The notes below the pieces were generated by a model. The model did not search any database, was not told the origin of the DNA, and worked only from the letters and a program-made list of their open reading frames with translations. DNA of 64,000 bases, taken from Mycolicibacterium thermoresistibile. Lineage in GTDB: Bacteria > Actinomycetota > Actinomycetes > Mycobacteriales > Mycobacteriaceae. Below are positions 6,025-15,028 of this stretch, one piece after another (positions within the stretch are counted from its first letter, which is position 1; every line of letters starts with the position of its first letter). The stretch is taken from NCBI RefSeq assembly GCF_900187065.1, contig NZ_LT906483.1, positions 4,030,001 to 4,094,000 of the forward strand, in the 5' to 3' direction. The position numbers were made by a program, and so were the translations under genes.

Positions 6025-7731
6025 CTACTGCTGCCCCTCGGCGTACCAGGTCCGGAACTCGTCGTAGCTCGGCATCTCCTCGGAGTTGGCCTTCGGGTCG
6101 ATCGCCACGTGCACCACCGCGGTCCGTCCGCTGGCGTAGGCCCGTTTGATCGCCGGACCGATCTCCTCCTCAGAATCGACGAATTCACCGTGGCAGTCCA
6201 GACCCTCGGCGATCTTGTCGAACCGCACGTTCTTGCTCCAGTGCACGCCGGGCTGCGGTGAGGGCTGTTCGAAGGTGCGCTTGTACACCCCGACCTCCAG
6301 ACCCCAGGCGTGGTCCACCCCGACGACGCAGACCAGCGGCAGGTTCTGCCGGGCCGCGGTCTCGAGTTCGGCGATGTGGAACAGGAACGCCGAGTCGCTG
6401 GTCAGCAGCATCACTGGCCGTTTGCCGCCCTCGGCGACCGATGCGCCGACCGCGTAGGGCAGGCCGGTGCCCAGATGCCCGAAGTTCTGATTCCAGATCA
6501 CGTCGCGGGGTTTGGCCTGCGAGTAGGTCCACTGGAAGATCACCGTCGCGCCGCCGTCGCGGACCAGGATCGCATCGTCGGGCAGGGCCTTGGTGGCCTC
6601 GACGACGAACCGGGCCGGATGCACCGGTTTGCGCCCGGTCGGGGCGGTCTCGGCCAGTTCGGCCAGCCGCTCGGCGTCCTGTCGGATCCATCTGTCCAGG
6701 TCCGGCGACGGCTGACGGGGCTGCTCCCGCAGCGCCTCCACCAGCTGCGGCACCACCCCGCGCAGATCGCCGATCAGTGGGACGTCGATGGGCCGGTTCA
6801 CCCCGATCGCGGCCGGATCCTGTTCGACGTACACCCATTTGCGGTTGGCCTCGTTGTCCACCCAGTGCCGGTGCCTGCCGAAGTGCACCGGTTCACCCAG
6901 CTCGGTGCCCAGCGCCACACACAGATCCGAGGTGCGCACCGCCTCGATCGCGGCCGGTGAGAACCCGTACGGGAAGGTGCGGTCCTCGATGCCGGGGATG
7001 AACGACGTGCCGCCGGAGGTCTGGATGACCGGACAGCCCATCAGCTCGGCCAACTCCCGCACCGGCTGCTGGGTGCGGGAGGTGTGCACCGCGTGCCCGA
7101 CCAGCAGGATGGGATGTTCGGCCGCCCGGATCAGCCGCACCGCCTCGGCGATCTCCGCCGCGCCGGCGCGCTGGTCGACCAGCCGGTACCGGTGTGGCGG
7201 CAGCGGGTCGGGCACATCGAGTTCCTCCAGGATGACGTGCTGGGGATACTCGACGTACGCCGGTCCCGGGGTGCCCGACATGGCCCGGCGGATCGCCTCC
7301 CGGATGATCTCGTCGGTCTGCTCGGCGTATTCGATCGACGACGAGAACTTCACCATCGGCGCCAGCATGCCCTCCTGCTGGACGAACTGGATGCGGCCGC
7401 GCCGCACCCGCCGTTCGGTGATGCGGGCCCGCTGGCCGCCGAGGAAGATCACCGGCGAGTTCTCCACCTTGGCGCACATCATCGCCCCGGCGATGTTGGC
7501 GAGCCCGGGGCCGAGCGTGCCGATGCACAGACCCGGCCTGCCGGTCATCCGGGACGCGGCCTCGGCCATGAACCCGGCGCTCTCCTCGTGGTGCGGTGCC
7601 ACCACGGACCAGCCGCGGGTCTCCGCCTCGAGGAACAGGTGCACGAAGTTGGGGTCGGGGATGCCGAACAGCGTGTTGATGCCCTCGGCCTCGAACAGGT
7701 CGAGGATCCGCTTGTAGACGGGTACACCCAT
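6025..7731 (-). CDS. Thiamine-diphosphate-dependent enzyme (acetolactate synthase/2-hydroxyacyl-CoA lyase-like)
   Basis: The 568-residue product has the three-domain fold of the POX/AHAS family: N-terminal PYR domain with the ThDP-activating glutamate (HHEESAGFMA, about residue 49), a central TPP_enzyme_M domain and a C-terminal PP domain. The metal-binding GDG-N motif is altered to TSDSAFLF with VDHAW where NN is usual, so it is not a standard acetolactate synthase. Relatives make or break C-C bonds next to a carbonyl. In this operon a lyase or decarboxylase releasing an aldehyde for the next-door dehydrogenase is plausible (inference). The ATG at 7731 has AAGGAG 7 nt upstream; frame further upstream is antisense noise. 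Confidence 0.85.
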   Translation of the reverse strand: MGVPVYKRILDLFEAEGINTLFGIPDPNFVHLFLEAETRGWSVVAPHHEESAGFMAEAASRMTGRPGLCIGTLGPGLANIAGAMMCAKVENSPVIFLGGQRARITERRVRRGRIQFVQQEGMLAPMVKFSSSIEYAEQTDEIIREAIRRAMSGTPGPAYVEYPQHVILEELDVPDPLPPHRYRLVDQRAGAAEIAEAVRLIRAAEHPILLVGHAVHTSRTQQPVRELAELMGCPVIQTSGGTSFIPGIEDRTFPYGFSPAAIEAVRTSDLCVALGTELGEPVHFGRHRHWVDNEANRKWVYVEQDPAAIGVNRPIDVPLIGDLRGVVPQLVEALREQPRQPSPDLDRWIRQDAERLAELAETAPTGRKPVHPARFVVEATKALPDDAILVRDGGATVIFQWTYSQAKPRDVIWNQNFGHLGTGLPYAVGASVAEGGKRPVMLLTSDSAFLFHIAELETAARQNLPLVCVVGVDHAWGLEVGVYKRTFEQPSPQPGVHWSKNVRFDKIAEGLDCHGEFVDSEEEIGPAIKRAYASGRTAVVHVAIDPKANSEEMPSYDEFRTWYAEGQQ

Positions 7732-7750
7732 GGCGAAACTCCTTAGCGTT

Positions 7751-8764
7751 CTAGCGGTATCGGGAAACGAGCTGACTGCGGTGCGCGGCCGGTGAGCCGT
7801 ACAGGGCGCGGTTGAGGGTGGCACGTTTGAGGTAGACGTGCACGCCGCTCTCCCAGGTGTAGCCGATGCCGCCGTGCAGCTGCATCGCCTTACCGACCAC
7901 CTCGACCGCCGCCGAGCAGACGAACGACTTGGCCATCGCCGCGGCGGCGGCCGTGTCATCGGAGTCCGGATCACACAGGGCCGCAACGGCTCTGCCGACG
8001 AGCTGACGGGCCACCGTGATCTGGACCTGCATGTCCGCGCACGCGTGCTTGACGGCCTGGAACGAGCCGATGGGGCGGCCGAACTGGTGGCGTACCTTGG
8101 CGTAGGAGACCGTGGCGGACAGCATCGCCTCGGCGAGCCCGAGGCTGTCGATCGCGACGGCGACCGCGGCTCGGTCGGCCAGTCGGCGGGCTGCCGCGCG
8201 CGGATCACCGGCGAACCGCCACACCGCCTCGACCCCGGAGTCCTCGGCACAGACCACGGCCAGCCTGCGGGTTTCGTCGAGCACCGGCTGGGCGGTGACG
8301 GTGGCGGCGGCGGTCGCGGTCAGCACCGGTGTCCCGTCGGAATCGGTGGCCAGCACCAGCAACCGGTCGGCGCCGGACGCATCGGGCACGAATTCGGCCC
8401 GCCCGGTCAATCGGCCGCCGGTGAATGTGAACGGGCCCAGCACCAGCGCGGTGCGCTCGGCGCCGGCGGCCACCGCGGTCAGCAGGTCGTCGCGGGCGGC
8501 GTCGGGTTGCACCGCGTTCAGCGCGCCGACCCCCAGCACGGCGCCGCCCAGGTAGGAACTGGCGGTGGCGGCGCGGCCCATCTCGGAGCAGATCACCGCG
8601 ACCTCGCCGAAACTCGCCCCGGCGCCGCCGAATTCGTCGGCGACCTCCAAGCCCACCCAGCCGGCGTCGGCCAGCACCGGCCAGTCGACGGTGCGGTCCT
8701 TGGCCAGCACCTCGGCGGCCACCGCGCGCAGTTCGTCGTGGAATTCGGTGAATTGGTCGGTCAT
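7751..8764 (-). CDS. Acyl-CoA dehydrogenase, short subunit of a heteromeric pair (FadE28-like)
   Basis: This 337-residue flavoprotein family member has the short N-terminus and the QLHGGIGYTWE motif near the C-terminus typical of the smaller partner in mycobacterial alpha2beta2 acyl-CoA dehydrogenases, for example FadE28 (ChsE1), which acts on steroid side chains. KVRHQFGRPIGSFQAVKH is the usual helix preceding the FAD-contacting region. Its ATG shares one base with the stop of the 387-residue partner (TGATG), fitting stoichiometric co-translation. It should dehydrogenate a bulky acyl-CoA at the alpha-beta position. The ThDP-enzyme gene follows 19 nt later. Confidence 0.88.
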   Translation of the reverse strand: MTDQFTEFHDELRAVAAEVLAKDRTVDWPVLADAGWVGLEVADEFGGAGASFGEVAVICSEMGRAATASSYLGGAVLGVGALNAVQPDAARDDLLTAVAAGAERTALVLGPFTFTGGRLTGRAEFVPDASGADRLLVLATDSDGTPVLTATAAATVTAQPVLDETRRLAVVCAEDSGVEAVWRFAGDPRAAARRLADRAAVAVAIDSLGLAEAMLSATVSYAKVRHQFGRPIGSFQAVKHACADMQVQITVARQLVGRAVAALCDPDSDDTAAAAAMAKSFVCSAAVEVVGKAMQLHGGIGYTWESGVHVYLKRATLNRALYGSPAAHRSQLVSRYR

Positions 8765-9927
8765 CAGGCCACACTCGGTTCCCGCGGCAGGCCCAGGCCG
8801 CGTTCGGCGATGATGGTGCGCTGGATCTCGCTGCTGCCACCGGGGATGGTCCACTCCCACGAGCCGATGAAATCCAGCACCCAGCTTCCGGATTCCCAGC
8901 CACTCGACACCGGTTTGGCCAGTTGGGTGTGGGCGGGCAGACCGGCGACCTCGGCGCCGAAATCGGTCATCCGTTGCAGCAGTTCGCTGTAGTACAGCTT
9001 GACGATCGACGCGTCCGCGGGGCCGACGGCGCCGGCCTCGGCGTCGAGCACCAGGTCCCGGCACATGCCGCGCAGAGCGGTCAGCTCGACCTCGAACTGC
9101 GCCAACCGGTCGGCCACCACCGGGTCGTCCACCGGGCTCTGGGCCACCAGCCAGCGGAACCCGGCGGTGCCGAGCCGTTCGGCCAACTCCAGCATGGTCA
9201 ACCCGCGTTCGGCCCCCAAAGTGGCCTGGGCGACCTGCCAGCCCTGGTTCTCCCGACCGACCAGGTTGGTCTCCGGAATCACCACGTCGTTGAGGAAGAT
9301 CTCGCAGAAGTGCGAGTCCCCGATCGCGTTGCGGATCGGCCGGACCTCCACCCCCGGGGTGGTCATGTCCAGCAGGAAGTACGAGATGCCGTGTCGTTTG
9401 GGGGCGTCCGGGTCGGTGCGGGCCAGCAGCAGACACCAGTCGGCGTGCTTGGCGCCGCTGGCCCACAGCTTCTGCCCGTTGACGATGAACCGGTCGCCGT
9501 CCCGGCGGGCGGTGGTGCGCAGCGACGCCAGGTCCGAGCCGGCTTCGGGTTCGGAGAATCCCTGCACCCAGATCTCCCCGTCGAGGATCGCCGGCAGATG
9601 GCGGCGACGCTGTTCGTCGGTGCCGGCGACCAGCAGGGTCGAGGCGGCGTGGTGGATCCCGACGAATGCCAGCACCAGCCGGGGCGCGTCATGGGCGGCC
9701 AGTTCGGAGTACAGCACGATCTGCCGGTCGACCGGCATACCGCCGCCCCATTCGGCGGGCCAGTGCGGCACCGCGTATCCGGCCCGGTGCAGTTCGGCGA
9801 ACCAGGCCTGCTGGAAGGCGACGAAGTCGTCGTCGCTGACGTTGGTCTGCGCGGCCCGCCAGTCCTTCGGGATGTGCTCGGCGCACCAGGTGCGCACCTC
9901 GTCGCGGAATTCGTCCAGGCCGGTCAT
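8764..9927 (-). CDS. Acyl-CoA dehydrogenase, long subunit of a heteromeric pair (FadE29-like)
   Basis: The 387-residue product matches the length and motifs of FadE29-type subunits: WPAEWGGG, the flavin motif WVQGFSEPEAGSDLASL, NGQKLWASGA and the C-terminal GGSSEIQRTI. The position of the medium-chain catalytic glutamate holds glycine, as is common in this branch, so the base must lie elsewhere or on the partner. Paired with the downstream 337-residue subunit it should form an alpha2beta2 enzyme for a bulky or ring-bearing acyl-CoA. Its ATG overlaps the crotonase stop by four bases (ATGA). Confidence 0.9.
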   Translation of the reverse strand: MTGLDEFRDEVRTWCAEHIPKDWRAAQTNVSDDDFVAFQQAWFAELHRAGYAVPHWPAEWGGGMPVDRQIVLYSELAAHDAPRLVLAFVGIHHAASTLLVAGTDEQRRRHLPAILDGEIWVQGFSEPEAGSDLASLRTTARRDGDRFIVNGQKLWASGAKHADWCLLLARTDPDAPKRHGISYFLLDMTTPGVEVRPIRNAIGDSHFCEIFLNDVVIPETNLVGRENQGWQVAQATLGAERGLTMLELAERLGTAGFRWLVAQSPVDDPVVADRLAQFEVELTALRGMCRDLVLDAEAGAVGPADASIVKLYYSELLQRMTDFGAEVAGLPAHTQLAKPVSSGWESGSWVLDFIGSWEWTIPGGSSEIQRTIIAERGLGLPREPSVA

Positions 9928-10700
9928 CGGGTCCGCTCCCGCAATGCCAGCAGGCGGTCGCGGTGTTCGGCGGTCCGCATGGTGGCCACCTCGGCGGCGA
10001 ATCCGGCCTGCAGCGGCCCGGCCAACGCCTGCGACAGATACATGTTGACGATCCGTTTGGTGCCGCGCAGCGCCTCGGCGGGCTGTGCGGCGAGCCGCTC
10101 GGCGAGCCGGATCGCCTCGGGCAGCAGGTCATCGGCGGGGACGGTGCGGCTGGCCAGACCGAGTTCGACGGCGGTGGCCGCCGGGATCCGGTCGCCGGTG
10201 AACAGGTACTCCCGGGACCGCAGGACAAGGGTCAGCAGCGGCCACATCGCCGCCCCGCCGTCACCGGCGACCAGTCCGACCGCCACGTGCGGATCGGCCA
10301 GATAGGCGTTCTCGGCGATCAGCACGATGTCGCACAGCACCGCGACGCTGCAGCCCAGCCCCACCGCCGGGCCGTTGACCGCGGCGATCACCGGCAGCGG
10401 GAACCGCAGCATCTCCTCGATGATCTGGGCGCCCTCCCGGATGCTCTCGTCGCGTGCGACCTGGTCGGTCAGGAAGCTGGTGATCCAGTCCAGGTCGCCG
10501 CCGGCGGAGAACGCCCGCCCGGCGCCGGTGAGGATGACGACGCGGGCGTCGGTGTCGGCGGCCAGCTGTCGCCACACATTGGCCAGCGCCCAGTGCAGGT
10601 CGGCGTCGACGCTGTTGAGGTCGGCGGCGCGGTCGAGGGTGACGGTGCGGATCGGCCCGTCGGCCCGCACCGTCATCACGTCGGGCAGATCGTATTTCAC
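9924..10700 (-). CDS. Enoyl-CoA hydratase/isomerase (crotonase) family protein
   Basis: The 258-residue protein is a single crotonase domain. The oxyanion-hole strands are GAGRAFSAGGDLD and NGPAVGLGCSVAVLCD. The usual catalytic position follows in VGLVAGDGGA, with Asp rather than a clear Glu. It could hydrate the enoyl-CoA made by the acyl-CoA dehydrogenase pairs or hydrolyse a ring beta-diketone. The start is a GTG at 10700 that overlaps the upstream stop as GTGA; the open frame extends further but without family similarity. It sits between the Gfo/Idh gene and the 387/337-residue dehydrogenase pair. Confidence 0.88.
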   Translation of the reverse strand: MKYDLPDVMTVRADGPIRTVTLDRAADLNSVDADLHWALANVWRQLAADTDARVVILTGAGRAFSAGGDLDWITSFLTDQVARDESIREGAQIIEEMLRFPLPVIAAVNGPAVGLGCSVAVLCDIVLIAENAYLADPHVAVGLVAGDGGAAMWPLLTLVLRSREYLFTGDRIPAATAVELGLASRTVPADDLLPEAIRLAERLAAQPAEALRGTKRIVNMYLSQALAGPLQAGFAAEVATMRTAEHRDRLLALRERTR

Positions 10701-11659
10701 TGCATCACCTGTTCGATGACGTTGGCCCGCAACCGGTCCATCACCTCCGCGACGGCGACCCCGTCGTCGAACGACGGCGTCGCCGGCCGGCCGGTGCGCA
10801 GCGCGTCGGCCACCTGTTCCAGCCACGGGGTCAGCGCCGGTTCGTAGAAGGACCGCGGCGGCGCGGGTGGGAACTCGTGGGTCATCGGGTCGGCGTCCGC
10901 GCGGTGCACGATCAGCCGGCTGTCGCCGATGAGTTCCAGCGCGCCGGCGCTGCCGGTCAGCACCATCCTCGGCGGTAACGCTACGGCCGCCGCGAAGGCG
11001 GTGTCATGCGTTGCGGTGCAGCCGTTCTCGGTGACGAACCAGGCGCTGTAGGCGTCCTCGGCGGTGGCGCGGCGGGGCCGGCCCTGCGGATCGGGACGGT
11101 GCGGATCCTCGATGCGGGCGACGCCGCCGCAGCCGGTGATCTCGCTGCCGAACAGGTACCGGGTGTAGTCGATGAGATGTGCGCCGTTGGCGCCGATCCA
11201 GCCGCCTCCGGTGTCGCGTTCGTTGATCCACCCGTGCGGGCGGCCCCGCAGCCCGGCGCCGAAGAACGTCCAGCTCAGATGCCGTGGTGTGCCGATCACC
11301 CCGGAGTCGGCCAGCTTCTTGAACTCGGCGCGGGCGGGTTGATGCCGCAGTTCGAAGTTCAGGAATGTCGGCACCGCCCGCCTCGCGGCGTGGTCCCGCA
11401 TCGCACGGGCCTCGTCGGCGTTGCGGCCGAACGGTTTGTCGCACAGCACCGGGTAGCCCCGGTCGACGGCGGCGGTCACGTGCTGTCGATGCAGGAACGG
11501 CGGCGAGTGCACCGACACCAGGTCGACACCGGCGTTCAGTGCGCGGTGCAGGGCGGACTCGTCGCGCGGGCTGACCACCTCGACGTCGAAGCCGAGCCCG
11601 CGGTAGACCGGCGCCATCGCCTGCCGGCCGAAGCCGGTGCCGATCACCAGAACCCTCAT
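10697..11659 (-). CDS. Gfo/Idh/MocA-family NAD(P)-dependent oxidoreductase
   Basis: This 320-residue protein begins directly with a Rossmann motif (MRVLVIGTGFGRQ) and carries CDKPFG, the counterpart of the family's EKP motif, around residue 74. The C-terminal half is the alpha/beta substrate domain (ERDTGGGWIGANGAHLID). Family members oxidise or reduce cyclic polyols, sugars or other hydroxyl/keto compounds with NAD(P). Its presence in an acyl-CoA operon is unusual and hints that the pathway handles a hydroxylated ring or side chain. Start and stop overlap both neighbours by four bases. Confidence 0.85.
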   Translation of the reverse strand: MRVLVIGTGFGRQAMAPVYRGLGFDVEVVSPRDESALHRALNAGVDLVSVHSPPFLHRQHVTAAVDRGYPVLCDKPFGRNADEARAMRDHAARRAVPTFLNFELRHQPARAEFKKLADSGVIGTPRHLSWTFFGAGLRGRPHGWINERDTGGGWIGANGAHLIDYTRYLFGSEITGCGGVARIEDPHRPDPQGRPRRATAEDAYSAWFVTENGCTATHDTAFAAAVALPPRMVLTGSAGALELIGDSRLIVHRADADPMTHEFPPAPPRSFYEPALTPWLEQVADALRTGRPATPSFDDGVAVAEVMDRLRANVIEQVMQ

Positions 11660-12600
11660 GCGTACAGCCCCGTGAGTCCGCGCCGGCCGAGGCGGCGGCT
11701 CAACTCGGCCCGGGTGGCCGACACGCCCAGGGGCAGCCGGCGCAACGGTTGGCTGTACCGCGACAGCCAGGACAGCGTGGTCTCATCGCAGAACCCGACC
11801 GCGCCGTGCAGTTGATGGCACACCCGGAACACCACCTCGGCGGCTTCCAGCGCGGCCATCCGGAACGACAACGCGTCCTCGAGCGCGCCGGGCTGACCGG
11901 TGCTCACGCTCCACAGCGCGTGTTTGGCCAGGATGTCGGTGCCGCTGCGTTCCACCTCGGCGTCGGTGAGCTGGAACTGCACTCCCTGGAATCGGGCCAG
12001 CGGCTGACCGAACTGCTCGCGCAGCCTCACATGCTCGACGGTCAGCCCGATGGCGCGGTCCAGCATGCCCAGCAGCGTCCAGCCGGACAGCACCAACGCC
12101 AGTGCGATGTCGTCGCCGCCCGCCTCGTCGAGCGGGGTGGTCTCCAACCGGGCGGTGAACCCCGGCCCGGCACCGACCACCTGTGTCACGTCGGCGCGCC
12201 GCCCGGTGAGATCGACGGTGGCCCACCGGAGTCGGACTCCGGCGACGCCGCCAAGCGGAGCGGCGGCGTCGACCACGATCAATCCGTCGACGTCCAGATC
12301 GGTCGGCCGGGAAAGCCGTTCGGCCACCGGATAGGGTAGCGCCCAGTAGCCGGCGCTGCGGCACAGTGCGGCCGCGGCCTCGGCGCCGTCGAGGTCGGTG
12401 CGGGGGTCCAGGTCCCAGGCGTCCAGCCCGGTCAGCACCGGCCCGACCAGCGCCTCCCGGTTCTCCGGTTTGGCGTCGGCCTGCAGCACCAGCTCGTCGC
12501 CGCCGGCGGCTTCGAATGCGCGCAGCGCCTGCCGTCCGTACTCGAGGGCGTCGTCGCTGAGGTCGAGGATCATCGGGCCGTCCATCACCGGGTCTCTCAT
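11656..12600 (-). CDS. Acyl-CoA dehydrogenase, short partner subunit
   Basis: The 314-residue product is a divergent, short acyl-CoA dehydrogenase. The N-terminal helical domain is reduced, the beta domain is recognisable, and the C-terminal helices include EHVRLREQFGQPLARFQGV and HQLHGAVGFCDE. The usual GGIG glycine is replaced (GAVGFC). It is four-base overlapped with the 400-residue dehydrogenase upstream, so the two very likely form the second heteromeric dehydrogenase of this operon. On its own it lacks the complete FAD and acyl pockets expected of a homotetramer. Confidence 0.82.
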   Translation of the reverse strand: MRDPVMDGPMILDLSDDALEYGRQALRAFEAAGGDELVLQADAKPENREALVGPVLTGLDAWDLDPRTDLDGAEAAAALCRSAGYWALPYPVAERLSRPTDLDVDGLIVVDAAAPLGGVAGVRLRWATVDLTGRRADVTQVVGAGPGFTARLETTPLDEAGGDDIALALVLSGWTLLGMLDRAIGLTVEHVRLREQFGQPLARFQGVQFQLTDAEVERSGTDILAKHALWSVSTGQPGALEDALSFRMAALEAAEVVFRVCHQLHGAVGFCDETTLSWLSRYSQPLRRLPLGVSATRAELSRRLGRRGLTGLYA

Positions 12601-13799
12601 CGGGGGGCCTTCCCGGTCGCCAACATCGCCCGCGACAGCAGGATGCGTTGCATCTCGATGCTGCCCGAGGACACCGTGGAGGCCTGTGAGTAGCGCCAGT
12701 GGTCCTCCACCTCGGCGCGGAAGTACTCCGCCGCCTGCCGATCCGCACTGTCACCGGGCGGCAGAGCCGCCACCAACTCCATGAGCACCTCGGCGCTGTC
12801 CTGATCGAGTCTGGTGACCGCGATCCGGTACGCCGCGGCGTCGCCGGGCCTGACCTGCCCGCCGGCCTGCAGCGCCACCACCCGGTAAGCCAGCAGCCGG
12901 GCCCGCCGGCAGTGGGTCAGCATCCGTGCCCAGCGCCCGTGCAACTCGGCCGGCAGGGCGTCCCAGTGCTCGCCGAGCACCTGCGGCGCGAGCGCCAGCA
13001 GCCGTTCGCACCGGGCGTAGCGGGCGATGCCGACCCGTTCGAAACTCATCACGTCCTGCACGATCGACCAGCCGTCGTCGACGGTGCCGAGCACATCGGC
13101 CTCGGTGACCGGCACATCGTCGAAGAACACCTCGTTGAGGTGGTGCGGCCCCATCATGGTGCGGATCGGCCGGACCTGGATGCCCGGCCGGTCCATCGGC
13201 ACCAGGAAGACGGTGAGCCCCTGCTGTTTCCGCTGCACTCCGCCGTCCCCGACCCGGGTGGTGCGCGCGAGCAGGAAACACCACTGCGCCATGGTGGCGT
13301 ACGACGTCCAGATCTTCTGGCCGTTGACCAGCCAGCCGGTCGGGTTGTCCCCGGCACGACGCGCAAAGGTGCGCAGCGAAGCCAGATCCGACCCGGCCTC
13401 GGGTTCGGAGAAGCCCTGGCACCAGATCACCTCACCGCGGGCGATCGGCGGCAGGTGGGTGCGCTGCTGCTCCTCGGTGCCGTGCCGCATGATGATCGGG
13501 CCGACCCAGTTGACGCCCATGTACTGCGCGCCGCGCGGTTCGTGATGCGCCCACATCTCCTCGCGCACCACCGTCTGCTCCCACACCGACGCGTCGCCGC
13601 CGCCGTACTCCGACGGCCACGACAGACACAGCAGGTTACGCTCGGCCAGTGTGCGGCAGAACTGCTGCGCCACTTCCAGATCCGCCGGATCGTCGGTGAA
13701 GGCACCGAGGTAGCCGGCCGGGACGTGTTCGGCGATCAACTGCCGCAGCTCACCGCGCAGCCGGGCGGCGTCGGCGCCCATGTCGAAATTCAGCGTCAT
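12597..13799 (-). CDS. Acyl-CoA dehydrogenase, long subunit (FadE26-like)
   Basis: This 400-residue enzyme has the full family set: WPSEYGGGDAS, WCQGFSEPEAGSDLASL, NGQKIWTSYA, a hydrophobic acyl pocket with PHHLNEVFFDDV and the C-terminal SSGSIEMQRI. The length matches steroid side-chain dehydrogenases such as FadE26. The ATG at 13799 overlaps the stop of the CoA-transferase gene (ATGA), which fixes the start; open frame upstream is only antisense to the transferase. With the 314-residue partner it would act on the CoA ester made by the CaiB transferase or the divergent CoA ligases. Confidence 0.9.
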   Translation of the reverse strand: MTLNFDMGADAARLRGELRQLIAEHVPAGYLGAFTDDPADLEVAQQFCRTLAERNLLCLSWPSEYGGGDASVWEQTVVREEMWAHHEPRGAQYMGVNWVGPIIMRHGTEEQQRTHLPPIARGEVIWCQGFSEPEAGSDLASLRTFARRAGDNPTGWLVNGQKIWTSYATMAQWCFLLARTTRVGDGGVQRKQQGLTVFLVPMDRPGIQVRPIRTMMGPHHLNEVFFDDVPVTEADVLGTVDDGWSIVQDVMSFERVGIARYARCERLLALAPQVLGEHWDALPAELHGRWARMLTHCRRARLLAYRVVALQAGGQVRPGDAAAYRIAVTRLDQDSAEVLMELVAALPPGDSADRQAAEYFRAEVEDHWRYSQASTVSSGSIEMQRILLSRAMLATGKAPR

Positions 13800-15028
13800 G
13801 ACATCCCCTGCGCGGGTTCGCGTCCTGCCTGAGGGGTCAGGCCCAGTTCGGCGAGCACGGCCTCGGTGTCGGCGCCGAGTTCCGGAGCGGTGCCGCCGAC
13901 CCGGCCCGGCGTGCGGGAGAACCACGTCGGCACACCGGGAAAGCGGACCGGGCCGTGCGGGGTGTCGACGGTCTCGAACAACCCGACGGCGTTGAGGTGT
14001 TCGTTGTCGAACAGCGCGTCGGGGGTGTTGATCGGCGCCGCGGGGATCTCGAGTTCGCGGAACAGGGTCAGCCACTCGTCGGTGGTGCGTTCCTTGAGCG
14101 TCTCGGCGATCAGCGAGTACACCGTGTCGATGTGGCGGGCCCGGTTCTCCAGCGTGGCGTAGCGGGTGCGGTTCTCCTCGTACCAGGCCGGCGCCACCGC
14201 GTCGACGAAGGCCTGCCAGTGTTTGTCGTTGTAGATCAGCGCCGCGATGTGACCGTCCTTGGTCTCGTACGGTCTGCGGTTGGGCGCCACGGTGCGCGGA
14301 TACACCGCCGGCCCCAGCGGCGGGTCGAACATCGCACCGTTGGCGTGTTCGACGAGCATGAACGAGGCCATGGTCTCGAACATCGCGACCTCCACCTCCT
14401 GCCCCTCCCCGGTGCGTTCCCGGTGGAACAGCGCCATCATGGTGGCGTACAACGCGGTCAGGCCGGCGACCTTGTCGGCCATGATGGTGCCGACGTAGTT
14501 GGCCTCCCCGGTCAGCTGTTCCTGCACCGCGGGCAGCCCGCATTCGGCCTGGATGGTGTCGTCGTAGGCCGGCCGGTCGGCGTCCGGGCCGCGGCGGCCG
14601 TAGCCGTAGCAGTTGGTGTAGACGATCGCCGGGTTGATCGCGGCCACGTCCGGATATCCGAAGCCGAGTTTGGCGATCGCCTTGGCTCGCATGGAGTGGA
14701 TGAACACGTCGGCGCGGGCGATCAGGGCCCGCAGCGCCCCGGCCCCGTCCTCCGACCGCAGATCCAGCACGACGCTGCGCTTACCGCGGTTCACGTTGAC
14801 GAACACCCCGCTCATCCCGGATCGCGGCCCGACCGAGATGAAACGGGTGTTGTCCCCGGCGGGCGGCTCGACCTTGATGACCTCGGCGCCCATGTCGGCC
14901 ATGATCTGGGTGCAGTACGGCCCCATCACCATCGCGGTGAGGTCGACGACGCGCACCCCGCTCAGCGGCCCGCGGCGGGGTTCGGCAGAATCGGCCCCGC
15001 GAGAATCGGCCCCCGGTGCATCAACCAC
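13796..15028 (-). CDS. CaiB/BaiF-family (class III) acyl-CoA transferase
   Basis: The 410-residue protein shows class III CoA-transferase hallmarks: VVDLTAMVMGPYCTQIMADMG at the N-terminus, IKVEPP, NRGKRSVVLDL and the aspartate in the DRPAYDDT region that carries the acyl anhydride intermediate. It would move CoA from one acyl-CoA to a pathway acid, saving ATP. Alternatively, as in the racemase branch, it could epimerise a 2-methyl-acyl-CoA; the transferase reading fits better. The GTG start at 15028 overlaps the preceding SDR stop by 8 bases. The first 20 residues are low-complexity. Confidence 0.9.
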   Translation of the reverse strand: MVDAPGADSRGADSAEPRRGPLSGVRVVDLTAMVMGPYCTQIMADMGAEVIKVEPPAGDNTRFISVGPRSGMSGVFVNVNRGKRSVVLDLRSEDGAGALRALIARADVFIHSMRAKAIAKLGFGYPDVAAINPAIVYTNCYGYGRRGPDADRPAYDDTIQAECGLPAVQEQLTGEANYVGTIMADKVAGLTALYATMMALFHRERTGEGQEVEVAMFETMASFMLVEHANGAMFDPPLGPAVYPRTVAPNRRPYETKDGHIAALIYNDKHWQAFVDAVAPAWYEENRTRYATLENRARHIDTVYSLIAETLKERTTDEWLTLFRELEIPAAPINTPDALFDNEHLNAVGLFETVDTPHGPVRFPGVPTWFSRTPGRVGGTAPELGADTEAVLAELGLTPQAGREPAQGMS

